From NCBI RefSeq assembly GCF_033807715.1, contig NC_084599.1, positions 13,207,125 to 13,271,124 of the forward strand: 64,000 nucleotides of DNA, read 5' to 3'. The position numbers were made by a program, and so were the translations under genes. Below the pieces are notes generated by a model that was not told the DNA's origin, ran no database searches, and worked only from the letters and a program-made list of their open reading frames with translations. Source of the stretch: Cololabis saira. Its lineage: Eukaryota; Chordata; Actinopteri; Beloniformes; Belonidae. Below, in pieces: positions 12,783-25,500 of the stretch; positions within the stretch are counted from its first letter, which is position 1; each line of letters starts with the position of its first letter.

Positions 12783-13108
12783 CTGGAGCCTTCAGTAATG
12801 TTAGATGACAATGAGCTAATTAGGATTGTCAATCAATAAATAAATATAATATCATGCTGGGCACTGTAAACAGGATCTGAGTTCTGCTTGTGTGGTCACA
12901 AAGCAACAGGAATTTGTCATGAAATGTGTATATGTTTATTTCTTGTTTAGCTCAATGAGCTTGAGTTAAATAAACAACTGGATAGCAGAATGTCCAATTC
13001 ACAAATCACCAAACTCCGAGGTGATCTTGCTAAAGCTTCTAAAATCTCTGCTCTTTTGTCAATTTATTCCACATTGTCTTCATTCTTCATTTCCATCCCT
13101 TTCCTCAG

Positions 13109-13227
13109 GTCATGGAGAGCCTTTGCCCTTGTTAGACGTACCTTCTCATATACAGCCAGGACACGGGTGGCGAAAGAAGGGTGCATAGTCTAAGTCAGCT
13201 GGCAATCATGTGTGAAGCTGTGGTCTG
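13109..13227 (+). other. sbno2: 5' UTR part of the first coding exon of sbno2
   Basis: A pyrimidine-rich run ending in ...ccctttcctcag (AG at 13107-13108) looks like a splice acceptor, so this UTR segment probably starts at 13109 and a noncoding first exon lies further upstream. An in-frame TGA at 13213-13215 closes the reading frame upstream of the start codon. Two short uORFs lie in the segment. The alternative is an unspliced exon starting further upstream. Confidence 0.6.
13112..13135 (+). promoter_or_regulatory. Upstream ORF 1 (7 codons)
   Basis: ATG GAG AGC CTT TGC CCT TGT TAG, beginning three bases after the presumed acceptor. If this exon is in the mature mRNA, scanning ribosomes would meet this AUG before the sbno2 start. 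Confidence 0.45.
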
Positions 13228-13228
13228 A
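13208..13228 (+). promoter_or_regulatory. Upstream ORF 2, stop codon overlaps the sbno2 AUG
   Basis: ATG TGT GAA GCT GTG GTC TGA. The final A of its TGA (13228) is the A of the first sbno2 ATG, giving the overlapping stop-start TGATG. This geometry suits termination-reinitiation or leaky scanning. Function is inferred. Confidence 0.5.
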
Positions 13229-13335
13229 TGCCCACCCTCACCTCAGCGCCGGCCATGGACGGGGAGAACTACCTGCATCCAGAAGGTCCTCAGTTCGACA
13301 GCAGCTTGTTCTCTGTGGCCTCCCCAAACATGGAG
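13228..13335 (+). CDS. sbno2: sbno2 coding exon 1 (residues 1-36)
   Basis: Begins [20 protein letters not shown]. The first ATG (13228) has a poor context (C at -3, C at +4). Met10 (ATG 13255) lies in GGCCATGG, a strong Kozak context. As I recall it, human SBNO2 begins MLAVGPAMDRDY, so both Met positions have counterparts. The exon ends after GAG at 13335 with donor GTACTT, phase 0. Confidence 0.85.
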
Positions 13336-16300
13336 GTACTTGGTTTGGACTTTATTTCCATTTATACTGTGTAAACCTGATAAACCTAAACTGTAATGCA
13401 GATGTTCATATACTATAAGAAATACATTATATTTTATGAACACAATGAGCATCTTTGTGTATTTGAAGAACAGGATTTGAGATGTGTAAGGAATCGTTTG
13501 AACAGTCTTGAAAGAGTGTGCTTAAATACTTGTAAGTGCATACATTAAAGGGTGCAATAAGTAAAAAAACATTTAAAAATCAAATTACATGGTAGATAGA
13601 CTTTGTCAGTTGTATTGACCCTTTAAACTTGCCCTGTTAACCAGATTTGTGTTTTATAAGACATGCCAGCTGTATATAAAACACAACAGCTTACTATTAA
13701 ACTGCTTCATCTGGTTTGCAGTAATTGACTATCATCAAAAATCAAAGAAAAGGCAGGGATCTTGTTTTTTGAGGTCCTTGCATTTCCACATTATTGAAAA
13801 TTAAGGAGTCACAACACCATGCAATTTAGTGGTATTTAGGCAATATACAGTAGTTTGATTTTAAATGTGAATTTAGTTCCCCTCGTTGGTTAATGCCCCC
13901 TTTTTTTTTTAAAGAAGCACCCTAAACAAGTTCCTTGACATTCTCTTGTAATGCGCTGGTGATTCAAATTCCAGAAGGTTTTATAAAAATAATTGACAGG
14001 AACCTTAATTTTTTATTTAAAATGATCCCACACCTAACATCTTCAGTCTCTTCCTCTTATCACTTTTGCTTTGCTGCGTTTGCTTACTGTCGCTGTCACT
14101 GTTTTCGGTCCTGGCGTCTGTACAAGAAAACTGTTTACACACGTTACGAAAAGCCCGCCACCATCTCCTCTCGCTTAATAGGGGACGCATACCTGTAAGC
14201 GCCTTGTGTCACACTAAAAAGAATCCGTGCGACACGTGAGCTTTAAACATATTATTTAATTAAACAAGTCTTCGAGGCAGAGAAAATTCCTCAATCATTT
14301 TTTGTAATCGAATTACTCAAGGTACTCGAGGAATCGCTGCAGCCCTAATCTCAGACCACACTTGAGTGTGTTAAATGGTAAAGTACATGACAGCATAATT
14401 TGAAAAAGACTGAAAGTACAGTTTGTTTGGGAAGGTTGCCAGGAGAATTCCTTTCTATCTATAAAGAATATGGAAGTCCCACGGAAGATACAAACAAACC
14501 ACAAGACTTCTGTAAAAATGGCCTTAATGCCCATTGCCATGTGAGAGGAAAACACACTTTTTGATTTCAGCAGGAACACCATGTACTTCACATGATCTTT
14601 AAGAGTTTTTTGGGAGCTAAAGGACTGAGGCAGCTTGAAGTCATTGAGTCACAGTGCGCTGGAGGTAAACGGGAGGCCATCTGTCTGACATCTAAAGCTT
14701 GGTCAACATTGAGTCGAAGCGGTCAGCTAATCTAAAACAGAAAGGCTGAAAAATCACAGAATGATGGGTTTGGATTAGGGCTGAACGATATACCGTTATC
14801 GTATCTATATCGAGATATGAACATTCAAGACATTAATAACGGAAAAGCAACGATATAAACGATATATTTCCGCTCGCCCTGCTTGTACAGCGCGAGCAGT
14901 CTCCATAAACATACTTTTAAGATTGCTCTTGAACGCACCACTACGGCCAGCCAACCACAAAGCTTATTTCATGCTTGCTGTTGATCGACAGCTGAAGCCA
15001 ACCAATGACAAACATAGGAGGGAGGGAGGGAGGGACACGTGACTGAGACGCACACAGCCACACACAGGAGAGCGGAGAAGAGCGGAGAAATCCAAACGGA
15101 AGAAAAGAGACATGATTGCGGAGGATAATGCGGCCGGTGGCGGTGCTGAATCTAATTTTGTGCCAAAACATAAATAATCCTCCATTACTTGGAGGTATTT
15201 TGGATTTAGAAAGGATGATGTCGACCAGAGCGAGGTGTTGTGCAAGTCGTGCTTGGTGAAAATTGCGACGTCGGCCATCCCTTTTTAGTTTTGAAATTAC
15301 AAAATAAAAATAGAGAAATAAACCAAAATAATCCATTCCCCATCTTTTGTTTTGATAATAAGAAATTCATTGATGTGTTTGAAAATCGAAATTGGGAATT
15401 AAAACAGCGAGTGGAAAACTCTTTTCTCTATTTCCTATTCGTTTACTGAAAACAAGGATTGGACAAATTGGGGGATTGCACATGCGCAGTAATAAATTAA
15501 GAAAGTTGTTTCTGGTTCTTTTGTTCATCAGATTGAAAGTTAACATTTTTAGATATTTAATTGTTGAAACAGAAAATAAATCAAATATGAAACCTGGGAG
15601 TGAAACATGAGTTTAATCTGTAATCTGTCTTCACTCCGTCATGGAACTGCAGTGATGTTGTGACAGTCCGTTCAGCTGCAGCGTCCAATCAATAATCAAT
15701 AACATGTACTGAACTCTAACTCTAACTGCATTGGTTATTTATCGTTAAAGCGGAGCTACAGTAAAATATTTTGATTATTATTTATTATTGAGTGACTTTA
15801 TGTTAATGTTGATGACTGGCAGTGAGTTCTAATCAATAAAACTGCACTCTTTTGATTTCTGATGTTTTTATTTTTCTGAAAAATGCTTGGTTTTCACCGA
15901 ACCGAAGTCATATCGTATCGTATCGATATCGAGATATCTGGCATGAATATCGAGATATGAAATTTTGTCCATATCGTTCAGCCCTAGTTTGGATAGACTT
16001 AGTCAAAGTCCCACTCTCAACCCAGTGAAAGTACTGTGGTGGGACCTTTTAAGCAGAAGTGAAGCAGTGAATAATGTGTGTTTTTTGGTGTCTTTTGATG
16101 TTGGGTGTGATATAGTTAAACAATCAAACATGAAATTCAGGTATTTTGACTGGAAAGTTGTGTTGTATTTCATATTTTCATCACATGGTCAGGGCTATCT
16201 TTGAAGAAGTTCAAATCTGACATCACTGGTGTGGTTTTTCACAGACCCACTGCTTTGGAGGCAGATTTAAGAAGCAGCAACACGGGCAGCTGCCCAGGAA

Positions 16301-19300
16301 ACCATCTTGACAGTGGCAAATGAGGGAAAAAAAGCACAAAAAAGCACCATAGACATTTTCTTGTGGTGCTAATTTACACATCACTTAATGCTCACTAGTT
16401 TGTTAACTAGAGCCAGAAAGAGCTGTTATCTGAGAGTGACTACTGTCAAGACATCTGGCTACTTATCAGATTGCCGTCACACTAGGACGTGACGGAGACG
16501 GGGAGGTGTAATATGTTAATTTTCTGTGAACTGGTGCTATTTCCGTGCTAGTCTATTTTGCAAACCTAATTTTAAAAACAACCTCAGATGTTCTTGTACA
16601 TCAGAGGTAGTATTTGCCTAATACTAAGATCTATGATCAGATGCTTCATTGTGTTTTGTGTGATTAAAAGAGTGTACTAACTTTAGCACATGACTATTTG
16701 TGTATATTCACATGTGGTGAGTTTTGAGAAAAATGCACTCTGATAAAACAGTTATTCTCTTCATTTTCATAAAGACATCTCCCACTTGTCTTTCAGAGTA
16801 CAATATATGCTTCACCTGGTTCCTGGAGACCCTTCTCTCAGCAGGGTGGATACAACATACCCTGCCCTATGCAATCTGGAAACCAGTAAGTTTCTACAAA
16901 TTTGCCATCTTCTTTTACACAGAGAACCCAGTACAGCAGCAGAAAATCTTCATTTAAGATTTGAATTAACTTATTGCACCGCAATTCGATTAAAGCAGCA
17001 CAACGTAACTTTCAGCTTTTCTGAGTTTGGCGGCATCTTGTGGACAAAATCGGTAGTGTTTTACCAGAAAGAACACTACGTTTCCCATGAGCACCAGCGC
17101 GTACTGCCGGAAAACTCCTGTCCCGTCGCTGCATTTGTTTTGATGAGAGAACACGGGACGCTTTTCTGTTTCACCAAGTGAACAGAAGGAACGCAAAAAA
17201 AGATGTTAAACTGCTGGAAAGGAACTGTATTTACCGGGATACCTTAAACAAGGAAGCCAGGGAGCGGTATATGGAGAAAATAATGATTATTAACGGTCTG
17301 GATCCATATGAAATCATTACTGAAGACCCATGTGTTTCAATAAATTTGTATAATAGTACAACATACAGTAAATGTTTTGTATCCCTCTTACTTCCCTTTT
17401 CTTTTTTTTTGACTGCCATATTATGTTGAAGAGGCTCCGAGCGAGGCGTGAGCAATATTTTTTTTTCCTCGTGAGATTATTTTTTTCCTCTGCAGCTACA
17501 AATAAGAGTTAATATTTTTTCCTCAACAAACTAGTTTTATCTGAAGATTGGGGTTAATTGCACCGCAGAGAGCTGGCCAGCAACTGCGTTTAGCTGGCGA
17601 GGTGGGGAATAAAACCCGTGTTTTGATCCGACCCCGGTCTGTGTGAGTGTTTGTGGTTTAAGGCTGTTTATGGTTCTGCGTTAAATCGACGCAGAGCCGA
17701 CGGCGTAGGGTACGCGGCGACACGCACCGTACGTTGCGCGTCGCCACGTACCCTACGCCGTAGGTCTGCGTCAATTTAACGCAGAACCATAAATCAGGCT
17801 TTACTGTGTGTTTGGTCGTTACAGCCGCGATCCAAAGCGACCCGACGACTCTTTCACTCTTTTACTCTGTTATATCAGATACTTGGCCTGCGTGGTTCTG
17901 CCTCCGAGCAGGAAACCGGTGAAAAGTTAAACCATTAGGATCTTTTCCCCACGTCTCTGAGCTCCACGCCCCGCCCATTTTCGTCTCGACTGCGAATGGG
18001 GAAGGAGGGGGAAGTGACGTATGCCGTAAAGCAGTCAAAGTCGTAACGATTTGTAGTTTTTTAGTGTGGCAGGGTTCCTACCATGCTCCTCAAAGTTACA
18101 TAGTGCCAGTGGAGGCGATACAGACCCCTCAGACCATGACAGAGGTTTCATTAAACCTGTTGGAAGTTGATGTACCATCACAATGACTCTGGAAATATGA
18201 TATTAAGGTGGAAAAGTTACGTAGTGTCGCTTTAAGGAAGAGTGCTACCAGAAACACCACATTCAGGACTAAACATTTAGACCAAAGGCTGCAATCTTTA
18301 CTGCCAGCTTTTCAGCTTTTTTAGTTATAGTTAGTGCCTTTCGGTGGCTCCAGCAGACTCTCGTGACTCTTGGTACAGGACTAAGTGGGTATAGAAAATG
18401 GATGGATGCATGAATATGGTGTAATGTTTGTTTTGTGTTTTTCTCATTAGAGCTCTGATACTGAATGTAAACGAACAACTGCAAGGGAAAAAAAATCCCC
18501 ATCTGTTCATTTAAAACTTATTCTAGTTCATTCATTAAGTGCCTCTTTTTTAAAGTCTTAGGTTGATTGAAGTGATTGAACTGATTACTGACTCAGGGTG
18601 TGAGGATGTGATCTAATACAATAAAACCAACATGCAATTTCCTATCAGGTCATCACCAGCTAACACCACTGGGGGTGATTTTCTTCAACAGACATTCATT
18701 TCCTGTACTGACTGGCTTGTTGTCAGCCTTACTAGGGGGAGTTAAGCTTAACATCCTGTAACGAGGAGCTGATTTAGTGACGTTGCTGCTAAATGAGTGG
18801 TGGTTTTCCCTCTGCACAAGGTGTTTGTATGTGTCTGTGTGTCTGCTTGTGTATAAAAGGCTATTTCAGAGGCCGTGCTGAACATCTGTTCATGCTGTGT
18901 ATATTACGTAGGATGTCGACAGAGGAGCAGCTGCAGTCATAATCATGTGTACAGAAACAGTGCCACAGTGTACTCAAGTACATTTTGGCTGCATTCTAAT
19001 CCAAAATTAAAGCCATTTTAGTTTTTAAAAACTACAATTTAACAATCTGCCTCAAGCGGTCAAAATGCCTTTTTCCCACCTTAAATGGTAAACTGGTAAA
19101 TATTAGGAATTTGATAGCAAACAAGAAAGACTATCCTGGACTTTATACTCCTGTAATAGTGCCAATATCATATTTGGAAGAATCAGGCATGAACTATTAC
19201 AGCTTTTTCATATAAAAGGTCATATATACATTTCTGCTACCATTGCTGCTTCATGCTATGATGAAACACAGCTATGAAATGTATGTATGTATATATATAA

Positions 19301-19466
19301 AATTAGGGCTGTCAGAGTTAACGCGTTAATAATGCGTTAACTTAACATCCTCTTAACGCCGACAATTTATAATATTATACACACACACATCGACGGCACA
19401 CGTAGCTTGAGGAAATGGTGGACTACTGCGTGAACATCTTTGAAGAGAGAGCGCTGTGTGTGTGTT

Positions 19467-19562
<96 letters not shown>

Positions 19563-22500
19563 TGGCTATTACAAAATGTTTAAACTGTCTTAATTTTAGT
19601 GATCACAAAATCAGTTTCATTTTTAGCACTGAACTGAGAAAGGGGTTCTTCATTAAGTTGTGTTTTATATTGTTATCGTTATCTATACAGAGTTTCTTAA
19701 AAGTTAAAGTATCAGATGACGTAAAGGCACAGTTTGTGGTTTTCAGATTTGCTCAAAGTGGAATTTTATGACTTCAAGTTAGTTTTACAAGACCCATATC
19801 TCACTTCCTGTATTACTATGTACAGATATGATCAAAAACAAAAGAGGTGTGTGGTTTTCAGCAAGATTATGCAATTGAATATCGTAATTTTCTTAAGAAT
19901 TGCTCTTATAAGACCCTCAGCTAGAATGATGTATGACGCTTGTAAAAACAATGTGACTTCACCAGTATTCTGGTGAATAATGTTAGTAATGCTTTGTTTG
20001 CAGAGTAGCTTGACACGACAGACATGCTGTGAGAGCAACCAGGGCCTGTATCTGGAAGTGATTTTTTTTTTTTTTTTTTGCAGCGCCTTCAGTTTGCATC
20101 TCTGTTCTCAGTTCAACAGGACAATGAGACAGGCAGCCTAAACCTCTGGTTTTTACATCACTACCTCCTTTTGGTTACTACCCACGTTAATGCTGGCTCT
20201 TTTCCAAATGCCCCGTGTTCTCTCTTGCTGCTTGGCTGACCTGATCTATACTGTCTAAATTGAGTAGACTTGACAGTGTGGTGAGAGCGACATTGAGAAC
20301 ATGCAGAGTGTGAAACGATCACATGACACTTGTTGGGGAAAAGACACATGGGAAGGTGTTGTATTTGCTCAGATTGTTGCCTCATGATTCCCACGCAGAT
20401 CCAGACTTGCTTTTCTTGACCAATATACAAACCTCCGTCAATTACCAAACTTTTTTTGTATCTTCAGTTTTCTTTTAAAAATCAAATGCTGGTTTGTTTT
20501 TCGACTTTTTTTTGACTGAAATTATTTTAATTTGATCCCCTTTTCTAAAACACAAATAACATTTTACCTATCTTTCTGCTCCATGTATGCAGCATCAAGC
20601 TGTATTTAGAGACTGCAGATCTGTTGTGGAACTAACACCACACTATTTCAAACCACAGAAACCTCTGTGCCTCCTGTCTGTGATCCAAACTTGGTTTGTT
20701 GAAGACTAATGCATTGCACAGTTTACATATTTCACTCTTAATTATTCCCTGTGGACTCTTATATGGTTAATATCTTGTATTGTATCTATCCAGTCATAAG
20801 GACCAGGTAGTTATATGGTTTCCATGCAGCGTAATGCAAGATACTTAAGTTAAATTTGTACCCATTTACACTTGTGAAAAAAATTGGTCCCAGATTGTGG
20901 TATTTTTCCTGATTCTTGAATTTCTTTTCTGGATTTATTTAGCAATCAACCTCTTTAGTGCAAATTGAATTCAGAAACTTTAATTTGCTAAATATTAAAT
21001 ACCTTATTAAACTGCAATTCTGAATAATTCCAAAAAATAGTTACATTTGGTTATCTTCGATGTATTGTTTCATCACATCACCATCATGCTATATTTGCAC
21101 AGACAAAAGAAAAATCCTATTCATTAAGCCACTGCTGTTTTCCCTTGAGCAGAGAAGAGCAATACCAGCTGGCCCTTTTTTTAGTTTTAAATACAATACT
21201 TACAAGACCACAACATTGTCTAAAATGTATCATGATTGCATGATGAAGTAAATCTCAACAGTGAACATTATTCTCGGTTATTGTTTTTCATCATAACTGG
21301 ATTTACAATTATCATACTGACAAGATTATAGGCCAAAGTTTTTTGTTTTTTCTACACCTTAAATATATCTGAAAACATCTCTTGTATTTGTGTTGTATGC
21401 TTTTAAACACCTAGACCATTACAGCCATAACACCTGACGGTGCATACTAGAAAACATGGTCATGAGGAGTCCAACATGGCAGCTTAAAACACCAGTAGTT
21501 TGAAAAAAGCAAACAAACAACAACAAAAAACAATCATTCATTTTTTTGAGACTGAAAGGAGGCTGCATATGCATAGCCCCGTTTCCACTGAGCGGTTCGG
21601 TCCAGTACGGTCCGGAACACTTAAGTACGGTTTAGAATGGTCCAGTCAACTCAGCTGGGCGTTTCCACTGCAAGTCGGACCACGACCCTTGCAGGGTGTA
21701 GGCCAAAGGACTAGCATAGGTCATAGTAGTGCGACGACAACAAAAGCAAAGCAAGAGATGCTACCAACGGCAACAATGGAGGTCATTCAGCAGCTCTTTT
21801 TCTTTTATGCTTGGCTTTTGGTACTTAGTATTTACAATAATTTGACTGGGAAAAAAATGAAGTAGTGCCCATAACCTGAACTATTATTCCCTTGAAAGCC
21901 TTGGAAACTAGCAGAGTTGAACACACCCGTCATCATGCTTAAACCTAGCCTCACTTGCTGCACATAGCTTTTATGGCGTAACAGACTTGTTTGCGGTGTT
22001 GGACAAGTCTCACCAGTTGCAGATCTAAGATTTGTCAACATACGTTTATACACACACACAGACTGGCTCACCCAGTGCTTGCCCGCTGTCTTTTCATCAC
22101 CATGTCGTTAACTTATGCAAACGCGCCATACCAGGATCCAAAAAAAAAAACCCTACTAAGACAAAGCAAGAGTTTGTGCACATAATGTTTTTCCCAGAAT
22201 ATAGTCTATAGCAGGGGTATTCAACTAGATTCGGCCGGGGGCCACATCTGCAAAAGGACTGTATGGAGAGGGCCGCACAATTTGAAAATGTGGGGGTTTT
22301 CAAAATGTATTTTGCACTCAAAGACGAAGACTTATGTAAATATAATACATTTGTATTATATATTTGAATATATCCAGTTTACATATGAATTATGTATTAA
22401 TTGTCTCCAGATTTAGTAATTGTGAATGTTAAATATAATATTCAGATAAAGACATATTATTTTGAATGCAAGTTCATTTTGAAACCATGCATTGTGCAAA

Positions 22501-25500
22501 CTTAATGAAATTGATATTGACCTACTTTTAATAAAACACGCCATAATGACAAAGCCCCACTTTCCACCAAGATTTCCTTATTTGAATATTATATTAAGCA
22601 TTGAGCACAACCATTTTAGTCCATAGTAGCCAGTTATAAAAATATTATAATTTTTTTTTTTTTTTTTTTTTTTCAACAAACACCCCCTTTTTTGAAATAT
22701 GACCAGGGGCCACATAAAAGCTCCTGGCGGGCCGCATGTGGCCCGCGGGCCGCCAATTGAATATCCCTGGTCTATAGTGTATATAGAAAAGGGGTTGTCA
22801 TATATTTAAATAGATTTAAACAGGAAAAGGTCCTGGGCTTTCAATTAAACAGCTGCCGTTGTGTGTAGTTAGGATTCTACTCCCACAAATAACTTTATAC
22901 TTTGTACCACATTCCTAAGCCCAACTCTTTTTTTCTTATCTGTTTGATGTGACAGTGAGACAAGCCGGTCCTTTATATCTTTTTTTTTTTTTTTTATAAT
23001 TTGATTTGACCTACTGCTTACCTTTTTTGTTGTTGTTATCCACTGATACTGTTGTAGCCAGACTGGAATGTTTCCCAGTGCTAAAACCCAAACCTTCTTT
23101 GATATAAACAGTTTGTAGTTACATTACATGGATATGGCTGTGAGGAATTATTCTTCCAAGGAATGTATGTGTGTGTGTCAGGCTTCCAGTTAATGATAAT
23201 GATCTGTCTTTTCCATGGAAAGCATGTAACTTTTTATATTCATTCATATGATGTGTTGTTGCAGAGGACAGTAATGGTCCTGTTGCGAATACTGTCAAAA
23301 CATGCTTAAAACAAGTAGCTTTTATTCGGAATTCATTTTTCCAAGCGAATCTGCCTTGTTGAAAGTCATACATTTACATTTATGGTGTAAATAATGTGTA
23401 ATTACTTTCAATTTCACATTCATCTTACTAGAAGTCTCAAGATTTTTTCATAAATCAGGAAGATACAATGCCCAGTTATGAATTTCAAAACAAGTAAACC
23501 AAGCTGACTGTAAATAAGTCATCTGAAATCTTTTTTGTTTTTATTATCTCCATTTTGAACTGTTGTCAGATGATGACATAAACTCCCAGTAAGGTTATTG
23601 CATAAATACAGTTTGACATTGTTGCATGGTTGGCTGGTAAATATTTAGTCAATAATTATTCAGACTGAAATCTGAGATGGCAGAAAACAATAATGTGGTT
23701 CAAATAAAGAATGCCAGATGTGGACATACAGTAAGTCAGCCAAATGCTATGGCGAAAAGCCTCTAACCAGCTTTGTTGCTGGATCTCAGCTGATACCAGC
23801 CTGCCAAGACTTCTGCCCTAATATCATTGTCATAAAATCTTTGGCTACACATCCACAAGGGGAATTTCCAGTGTGGAAGATTATTTTTCACACTGTTTTT
23901 GTAGAATTAAACAGATTATGTGACCCCTTTTCTTTTAATCATTCATGATTGACAATTTTTTTTTTTCAATATAAAGGCTTTGAAAACTTGTTTTCTGTTC
24001 AAAAGTGGATCTTCATGTTGCGTTGCAATTCTCTAATGTTTGATTTTCATACACAATCTTCCTTTTCTTGGGATATTTTGAACGTTAATCACCAGTTCTG
24101 ATCTCTGACCAATGTGTCCGTATTACTGAAACTAAAATCAATGTTATGTCTCACAGAGACATAATGGCCCTTTAATGGTTGTGGCTGAGCTTCAGCATTC
24201 TTAGTTTTAGCTCTTCCACTTGATTGAATGAGAAGACTGAGGAGAGCAAGGTTACACTTCCACCTTTTATAGTGTTTAAGTTTTGCTTTTACTTTGAGAG
24301 TGTGCCTCCCACTGTCAACAGAGGAGGCGGGCGTGTCGTGATAAACTTGAGTCAGAACGGAACTGAAAGGTCTTATTTTCTGTCTGGAGAGCAAAGTCTG
24401 TCAGATATTACTATCTCACACAATGGGCTTGGTTTGTATTCAGGGAATGTCAGTCTTCACCTTCGGTAAGAGCCTATTTGCTCCGTATTCCTTGATTCTG
24501 TCAGTGCCCCTCTCTTTCCCTCTGTGTTTGTCATTGAGCCTTTTTCTTACTTCACCGCCGTCTGTTTGAGCTAAGGCAGAAGTTACTCTGATCTTTCACG
24601 CATTTGTGACAGGTGAAATTGATGATGTTTCCAACTTTAGACACACTGTTTCAGGTTATTTTTCTTGGTGACTTAAAGTCATATTCGAAAAGATACAAGA
24701 AATGTTGATTTTAAAATTTCACTTCCAAATGATCCTCACAAAGTGAAAGTGAAAGTTGTTATATAAGTGGTTCTGGGTTTTGATAAAAGCATAATAGTGA
24801 TATGGTAATATTTTTTCTGTATATAAAGTAGTTCTAGATCACAGAAATGTAATCATACTTTGATCTGTCTGTTTGACTACTACGTGCAAAGCACGTCAAT
24901 GTCAGTTTTACTTTGATAAGCTGCGGCTGAAAAAAATTAACCCACTCTTTTTCCTCCAGGCAATACCACTTGAACAACAGCACTACCACCAACATACTGG
25001 ATATGCCGATGGACATGCAATTGGGATTCTCTGACCTGGACTTTTCTAACTCCAGCTTCCCTAAGAACAGAGATTTCTCCCAGGTTGGTTACATGTTACT
25101 GTGGTTCATTTTAACTGTTTTGTTTTTAGATAAAACACAAACTCTTAATTCCTCATTTTTTTCAAGAGACACGTTATAAGTTTTTCAAGGTGCTTGTATC
25201 ATGAGGAATGATGCCTGCCAGGTTCCACTTTCATCCTGTCTTTCATGTTCAGCTCAGCTTACTTTACCATAAAGCAACCTTATTAATGCTTTGTGTTGTC
25301 TAGCAACGGCAGCAGCACCTGCCCCATTCCTGTCCAGGCATGTCATTAGTAAGGCGCTGCAGTTTAACATTCTTCCACGGATCCACTCTGCTTGTTCACA
25401 GAAACATTTTGGGTTGTTTCAAGCTTTTTTGAACAATTAGAGTGTCTGCTGATTTACTATTAGCCATGGGCATGGAAGCCTCACTTAATAGCCTCACCGT

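Noticed and set aside
17640..18000. CpG-rich block that looks like a promoter CpG island
   Set aside because: It is made of a hairpin MITE inside a TTAA-flanked transposon, so the CpG content is transposon-derived.
19415..19771. 118-codon frame with a long Cys-Val run
   Set aside because: Direct translation of the GT microsatellite.
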